DNA of 8,785 nt from Candidatus Zixiibacteriota bacterium (GTDB lineage: Bacteria; Zixibacteria; MSB-5A5; WJJR01): positions 1-8,785 of the forward strand of contig WJJR01000015.1 in assembly GCA_014729565.1 (NCBI GenBank), written 5' to 3'. Every line of letters starts with the position of its first letter. Position 1 is the stretch's first letter. Positions 6,177 through 8,785 of this stretch are shown here, piece by piece. A program made the position numbers and the translations under genes. The notes under the pieces were generated by a model. It was given only the letters and a program-made list of their open reading frames with translations. It did not search any database and was not told the origin of the DNA.

Positions 6177-7253
6177 ATGAAGCTCGTCACCCGCAGTGTG
6201 ATGATCACAGTACTGCTTCTCGGGTCTTGTGCAATTGTGTGGGCCGATGACAGTCCGGGCCTGGAAAAGGGCGAATTCGATATCGGCGGTTATCTGCAGG
6301 TGAAGTACGAGGATCATGAGGATTCCCGCAATCCGATCGTCGACGAGGACGGCAATCTCCTCAAGCGGAACATGAACCACATCTACATCCGACGTGGTCG
6401 GATCAAGGTGGAATACCAGGCCACGGAAGCGAGCAAATTCCGGATCTACTTCGATGGCGCCAAAGACAAACTCAGTCTCCTGGAAGCGTGGATTGAATTG
6501 AAGCACGAGTTCGGACGAGTGGAGACCAAATTGCGGGTCGGGCAGCAGAACATCCCGTTTGGTTTCGAGAACTGGTATTCGTCGGCCAAGCGCGATCTTC
6601 CGGAACGCTCGTTAGCACAGAATTCCTTATTCGCGGGTGAACGAGAGCGACTTGTGAACCTGACGGTGGCACCCGTTCAGCAGCTCGCGCTTAATGTCGC
6701 CGTGTTGAACGGTCCCGGCTTGAAGGATAGCGAGTTCACCTACGAGTCTCCGTTCGAGGACACCAAGGACGTTTTGGCGCGACTCCGGACCGAGCATGAA
6801 CTCGACGGTCTCACGATCTCCGGTGGTATATCCGGCTATCTGGGGAAGCAGTTCGATGAATCCGATACGGTCGATTTCAGGACTGATAAGAACAGGTACG
6901 GCGCTGATGCCCAGGTCGAATTTAATGTTGTTCGCGACCTCGGCAGATCGGCGGTCCGTGGTGAAATGATGATCGCGGAGGAGTTCGGCCTGCGCAAGAT
7001 CGGCTACTATCTGTGGCTGTCACAGCGATTGGGCCGGCATTTCGGAGCCGCTGCGCGGTACGATGTCTTCGATCGAAATGCCCGTGCCGAAGATGGAACC
7101 CGGACGGATCGGGTGTCGCTGGCGGGCAACTACTACTACGATGCCCATGTTCGATTCACGTTGTCGTATGACATTATCAAAAATGAGGACGTCGGCGAGA
7201 TGACCGATGTCGCCGATAATGTGCTGACACTGATGCTGCAATATGCGATTTAG
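6177..7253 (+). CDS. Outer-membrane beta-barrel, phosphate-selective porin O/P-like
   Basis: This is a predicted secreted outer-membrane channel of 358 residues. The N-terminus is a classic Sec signal peptide: MKLVTR, then a hydrophobic core VMITVLLLGSCAIV, with probable cleavage after VWA (residue 23). The mature part alternates polar and hydrophobic residues in barrel style. Several stretches recall the Porin_O_P (OprO/OprP-type) family: IRRGRIKVEYQ (71-81), FRIYFDGAK (88-96), RVGQQNIPFGFE (120-131) and LPERSLAQN (141-149). The last strand reads LTLMLQYAI; the final residue is Ile rather than the more typical Phe. The start was chosen at ATG 6177 because GGAGGA lies 8 nt upstream and the signal peptide begins there; an in-frame ATG at 6042 has no ribosome binding site. 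The Pho-like array upstream and phoU downstream support a role in phosphate uptake, but substrate selectivity cannot be read from the sequence. General carbohydrate or anion porins are alternatives. Confidence 0.75.
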   Translation: MKLVTRSVMITVLLLGSCAIVWADDSPGLEKGEFDIGGYLQVKYEDHEDSRNPIVDEDGNLLKRNMNHIYIRRGRIKVEYQATEASKFRIYFDGAKDKLSLLEAWIELKHEFGRVETKLRVGQQNIPFGFENWYSSAKRDLPERSLAQNSLFAGERERLVNLTVAPVQQLALNVAVLNGPGLKDSEFTYESPFEDTKDVLARLRTEHELDGLTISGGISGYLGKQFDESDTVDFRTDKNRYGADAQVEFNVVRDLGRSAVRGEMMIAEEFGLRKIGYYLWLSQRLGRHFGAAARYDVFDRNARAEDGTRTDRVSLAGNYYYDAHVRFTLSYDIIKNEDVGEMTDVADNVLTLMLQYAI

Positions 7254-7281
7254 GAGTGACGGTCGAATGTGACTGATGGTG

Positions 7282-7297
7282 TCGGGGCGTTGCCCGA
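7282..7297 (+). repeat. Small hairpin after the porin stop codon
   Basis: TCGGG (7282-7286) and CCCGA (7293-7297) pair over a 6-nt loop, 28 nt after the porin stop. No T-run follows, so termination here is not supported. Confidence 0.25.
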
Positions 7298-7321
7298 AGC
7301 GTGCTGGTTACGGACCTCCAA

Positions 7322-7387
7322 CCGGCTCTGCCGGGAATAGTTGTTTGGCTTTGGTACGGCACGCCGTACCCTGTTCCCCGGGCAGAG
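7322..7387 (+). other. Strongly structured spacer RNA/DNA between the porin gene and phoU
   Basis: Arms 7326-7340 (CTCTGCCGGGAATAG) and 7371-7387 (CTGTTCCCCGGGCAGAG) pair over 15 positions with one G-U wobble and two single-base bulges. Inside lies a perfect inverted repeat, GGTACGGC (7353-7360) and GCCGTACC (7363-7370), directly abutting the 3' arm. A third hairpin, CCGGC-TCT-GCCGG (7322-7334), competes for the left outer arm. No T-run follows on either strand, so it is not an ordinary terminator. It could be an mRNA processing or stability element, a leader switch for phoU, or a palindromic repeat insertion. Confidence 0.5.
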
Positions 7388-7482
7388 GTCGTGCCGGCGA
7401 GTAGAAGTCGAGACGCTCAGACTCGATGCCGATGATTCTGATGGATCCCGGAGGCATCACTCGTTCCGACAAGGATGGCGTG

Positions 7483-8142
7483 ATGGTACAACGACATTTC
7501 GACGATGAACTGGCGGAACTGCGCCAGAAACTGGCGGTTATGGGCTCATTGGCCGAGTCGATGATCCGACAGGGCGCGTTGATGCTGATGTCGCCTGATG
7601 ACGAGACGGCGGAGCAGCTTGTGAAAGACGAAGACGAGGTCAACCGGCTGCACATGGCGATTGATGAATCGTGCATGCGCTTGCTGGTGCTCCGTCAGCC
7701 GGTCGCCGTCGACCTCCGCCTTCTGGCCTCCGCACTGCGCATGAGCAGCGAATTGGAACGCATTGGCGACCAATCGATAAACCTCATGAAGCGGGCCCGC
7801 AAACTCCGGGGCGAATCGCCCGTCGCGCTTCCCATCGATCTGCAGCCGTTGATTGATGTTGTTGTGCGCATGGTCAACGACAGCCTCGATGCATTCTCCC
7901 GCAAGGACGTGTCGCTCGCCAAACGCGTGCTGGAGCTGGAACAGAACGCCGACGACCTGCGGCATTTGTATGAAGATGAATTGGCCGTGGCGGGCGAAGA
8001 ACGCGGCAAAGACGTGCTGTTTTATATCCAACTCACCCTGATTGTCTACCACCTCGAACGCATCGGCGACCACGCCACCAACATCGCCGAAGACGTGATC
8101 TTCCTCGTCGAGGGGGAAGATATTCGGCATCAGCATTTGTAG
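7483..8142 (+). CDS. phoU: Phosphate signalling protein PhoU
   Basis: PhoU is a cytoplasmic all-helical protein that, in model bacteria, links the Pst phosphate transporter to the PhoR sensor kinase and represses the Pho response when phosphate is plentiful. The 219-residue product is two tandem three-helix PhoU domains. Each carries the metal-binding ELERIGDQSIN-type motif: residues 90-100 in the first domain and HLERIGDHATNIAED at 190-204 in the second. Length is normal for the family. The frame is open further upstream (ATG 7426), but ATG 7483 is preferred because AAGGA lies 7 nt upstream and the protein then begins MVQRHFDDELAEL like other PhoU proteins. It follows the porin gene in the same direction after 229 nt of structured spacer. 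Usually phoU sits next to pstSCAB; here those genes are not seen, so the neighbouring porin is the only other phosphate-linked gene in view. Confidence 0.96.
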   Translation: MVQRHFDDELAELRQKLAVMGSLAESMIRQGALMLMSPDDETAEQLVKDEDEVNRLHMAIDESCMRLLVLRQPVAVDLRLLASALRMSSELERIGDQSINLMKRARKLRGESPVALPIDLQPLIDVVVRMVNDSLDAFSRKDVSLAKRVLELEQNADDLRHLYEDELAVAGEERGKDVLFYIQLTLIVYHLERIGDHATNIAEDVIFLVEGEDIRHQHL

Positions 8143-8152
8143 GATCACTCCC

Positions 8153-8183
8153 GATTGAATAGGGTGGGCTTCGCCCGCCAATC
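8153..8183 (+). repeat. Hairpin immediately downstream of phoU
   Basis: GGTGGGC (8163-8169) and GCCCGCC (8173-8179) pair (one G-U) around the loop TTC. GATT (8153-8156) and AATC (8180-8183) extend the stem beyond an unpaired stretch. It starts 11 nt after the phoU stop and may protect or end the transcript. CCCC rather than a T-run follows, so it is not a standard intrinsic terminator. Confidence 0.4.
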
Positions 8184-8215
8184 CCCTGTCGCGCAATCGA
8201 CATGACCATCCCGCA

Positions 8216-8306
8216 CGGGCGAGGCGCTCGTGCTACATCCCGCGAGAGTAGCCCAGCTCGGCTCGCCCGGAAAAACCTGATTCTCACGAGCAGCCGGCAA
8301 TCGGCT
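8216..8306. repeat. Inverted-repeat-rich stretch without a gene
   Basis: CGGGCGAG (8216-8223) pairs with CTCGCCCG (8262-8269), and AGCCG (8292-8296) pairs with CGGCT (8302-8306). No ORF with a credible ribosome binding site is visible between 8143 and 8378. A TAGAAT at 8330-8335 resembles a -10 element ahead of the mini-ORF at 8379, but no -35 is recognisable. Confidence 0.35.
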
Positions 8307-8378
8307 AAAACCATCATCCGACGGCGTCGTAGAATCTAAGCAGTTGCAACACGAAACACAGGAAGGAGGGTGATTGAG

Positions 8379-8447
8379 ATGTTGGAAGCATTCATCATTA
8401 CCACAATCACAACATTTGCTGCCTTAACGGCCCCATCACGGCCATAA
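8379..8447 (+). CDS. Candidate 22-residue Thr/Ile-rich leader peptide
   Basis: This short ORF is preceded by AAGGAGG (8363-8369), 9 nt before the ATG and continuing into GGTGATT, one of the strongest ribosome binding sites in the window. It encodes MLEAFIITTITTF and then AALTAPSRP, closed by two consecutive TAA stops. Five of 22 codons are Thr and three are Ile. That composition recalls the E. coli thr operon leader peptide, which stalls ribosomes when Thr or Ile tRNAs are uncharged. The surrounding RNA has mutually exclusive pairings. No amino-acid biosynthetic gene follows within the window. Alternatives are a small membrane peptide, since the central part is hydrophobic, or chance. The call rests on the ribosome binding site, composition and structure, not on homology. 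Confidence 0.45.
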   Translation: MLEAFIITTITTFAALTAPSRP

Positions 8448-8467
8448 TAAGTGATGATGAAGATCAT
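8391..8467 (+). promoter_or_regulatory. Attenuator-like alternative pairings over the mini-ORF
   Basis: The segment GTGATGATGAA (8451-8461) can pair with TTCATCATTAC (8391-8401) over 11 bp with one G-U. That left partner encodes Phe-Ile-Ile and the start of the Thr run. The same segment can instead pair with CATCAC (8434-8439, 6 bp) or fold locally as ATGAT-GAAG-ATCAT (8454-8467). A ribosome on the Ile/Thr codons would mask the left arm and release the shared segment. No T-run terminator completes the attenuator. Confidence 0.35.
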
Positions 8468-8522
8468 TGAGGTAGTTTCGGGATTGGCGCAGACCGTTGC
8501 AGATGCACCGGCTCTGCGCTAA
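8454..8522 (+). CDS. Second mini-ORF, same frame, after the tandem stops
   Basis: Starting at GTG 8451, ATG 8454 or ATG 8457, this frame encodes MMKIIEVVSGLAQTV, then ADAPALR, ending at TAA 8520-8522. It begins just after the double TAA of the preceding mini-ORF and in the same frame. It has no ribosome binding site of its own, so it could only be expressed by reinitiation or stop readthrough. The peptide could form an amphipathic helix. No family was recognised and it may be chance. Confidence 0.2.
   Translation: MMKIIEVVSGLAQTVADAPALR
8487..8519 (+). repeat. Hairpin downstream of the mini-ORFs
   Basis: GCGCAGA (8487-8493) and TCTGCGC (8513-8519) pair perfectly, extended inward by CCG/CGG past one bulged C. 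No T-run follows. It may be part of the leader RNA fold. Confidence 0.4.
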
Positions 8523-8532
8523 TCTCTTGTGA

Positions 8533-8570
8533 GAGACGGGAGTTTGTCCCAGAGGATGTTTCTCCCTCTC
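8533..8570 (+). repeat. Hairpin next to the MITE-like element
   Basis: GAGA-C-GGGAG (8533-8542) pairs with CTCCC-TCTC (8562-8570) as 9 bp with a bulged C. It is followed by CCCGGGG and then the left end of the repeat element. It is not a terminator by sequence. Confidence 0.35.
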
Positions 8571-8574
8571 CCCG

Positions 8575-8724
8575 GGGCGTGTTGAAAAAGTCACATCATC
8601 GTCGCGTAGGTGCGGCTCTTAGCCGCACCGGTCAGGCTAAGAGCCGGACCTACGCGAGGTTACAATTCATTCATTTGGTGGCTTCATATGGCCGGACACA
8701 ACACACAACTTTTTCAACAGGCCC
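8575..8724. mobile_element. MITE-like element, 150 bp, with terminal inverted repeats
   Basis: GGGCGTGTTGAAAAAGT (8575-8591) and ACTTTTTCAACAGGCCC (8708-8724) are inverted repeats matching at 16 of 17 positions, bounding exactly 150 bp. There is no ORF inside, so any mobility would depend on a transposase elsewhere. The centre holds a second long inverted repeat (8602-8657). I see no convincing target-site duplication in the flanks. The ends look like insertion-sequence termini, but I cannot name the family. Old age or a different true boundary could explain the missing duplication. Confidence 0.6.
8602..8657. repeat. Nested 23-bp inverted repeat with an alternative internal hairpin
   Basis: Arms 8602-8624 and 8635-8657 are complementary at 22 of 23 positions (mismatch at 8612/8647) around a 10-nt loop. 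The left half can instead fold alone: GGTGCGGCT (8609-8617), CTT, AGCCGCACC (8621-8629), a perfect 9-bp stem. GGCT-AAG-AGCC (8635-8645) forms a small partner hairpin. Two small hairpins or one long hairpin are therefore possible. Confidence 0.65.
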
Positions 8725-8739
8725 TGAAGCCGGGTGTTA

Positions 8740-8767
8740 AAAGACACAAAGCCCGCTGGACGCGGGC
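8740..8767 (-). terminator. Probable intrinsic terminator of a convergent gene beyond the right edge
   Basis: Read on the minus strand, GCCCGC (8767-8762), a 5-nt loop GTCCA and GCGGGC (8756-8751) are followed by TTTGTGTCTTTT (8750-8739). A 6-bp GC stem with a T-rich tail is typical of Rho-independent termination. On the plus strand there is no T-run. No minus-strand ORF is seen in 8768-8785, so the gene it serves must lie outside the window. Confidence 0.6.
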
Positions 8768-8785
8768 CTCAGTATATAGCTGTCC

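Noticed and set aside
7426..7482. Upstream starts of phoU at 7426 and following ATGs
   Set aside because: No Shine-Dalgarno sequence is correctly spaced before them, and PhoU homology begins after ATG 7483.
7546..8196. 216-codon minus-strand frame opposite phoU
   Set aside because: It is antisense to a confident phoU with no family features; a codon-bias shadow.
8533..8574. Intrinsic terminator after the mini-ORFs
   Set aside because: The 9-bp stem is followed by CCCGGGG, with no T-run on the plus strand.
1..8785. CRISPR array, tRNA or rRNA genes
   Set aside because: No regularly spaced identical repeats, no cloverleaf with a TTCGA-type T-arm and no conserved rRNA segments were seen by reading both strands.

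Overview
The window (about 8.8 kb, moderately GC-rich) looks like ordinary chromosome from a Gram-negative bacterium. A predicted outer-membrane beta-barrel with a signal peptide implies an outer membrane. There is no phage or plasmid hallmark gene. I cannot assign a phylum from this sequence alone.

Layout: positions 1-174 hold a degenerate GC-rich palindrome and no convincing gene. A class A penicillin-binding protein (PBP1A type) occupies 175-2352 on the minus strand. A 156-bp divergent intergenic region with inverted repeats separates it from a compact plus-strand cluster of tyrS (tyrosyl-tRNA synthetase), prfB (release factor 2) and pta (phosphate acetyltransferase), with gaps of 13 and 23 nt. 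prfB is not one continuous frame: it carries the classical programmed +1 frameshift signal at an in-frame UGA, so the full protein is 372 residues from ATG 3743.

A regulatory gap (5909-6176) follows. It contains four 6-bp direct repeats with exact 11-bp periodicity, as in Pho boxes, and a hairpin plus T-run. Next come a secreted beta-barrel resembling phosphate-selective porins (6177-7253), a strongly structured 229-nt spacer, and phoU (7483-8142). A Pho-type box, a Porin_O_P-like barrel and phoU together suggest a small phosphate-response locus. No pst or phoB/phoR genes are visible.

The last 640 nt have no long gene. They contain several inverted repeats and a 22-codon ORF behind a very strong ribosome binding site. 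That ORF is rich in Thr and Ile codons and sits in mutually exclusive RNA pairings, like an amino-acid attenuator leader. A second in-frame mini-ORF follows. Then comes a 150-bp MITE-like element with 17-bp terminal inverted repeats and a nested 23-bp inverted repeat. A probable intrinsic terminator on the minus strand implies a convergent gene beyond the right edge.

The protein genes are known families. The less ordinary content is in the non-coding parts: the Pho-box array, the porin-phoU spacer, the leader-peptide candidate and the MITE-like element.
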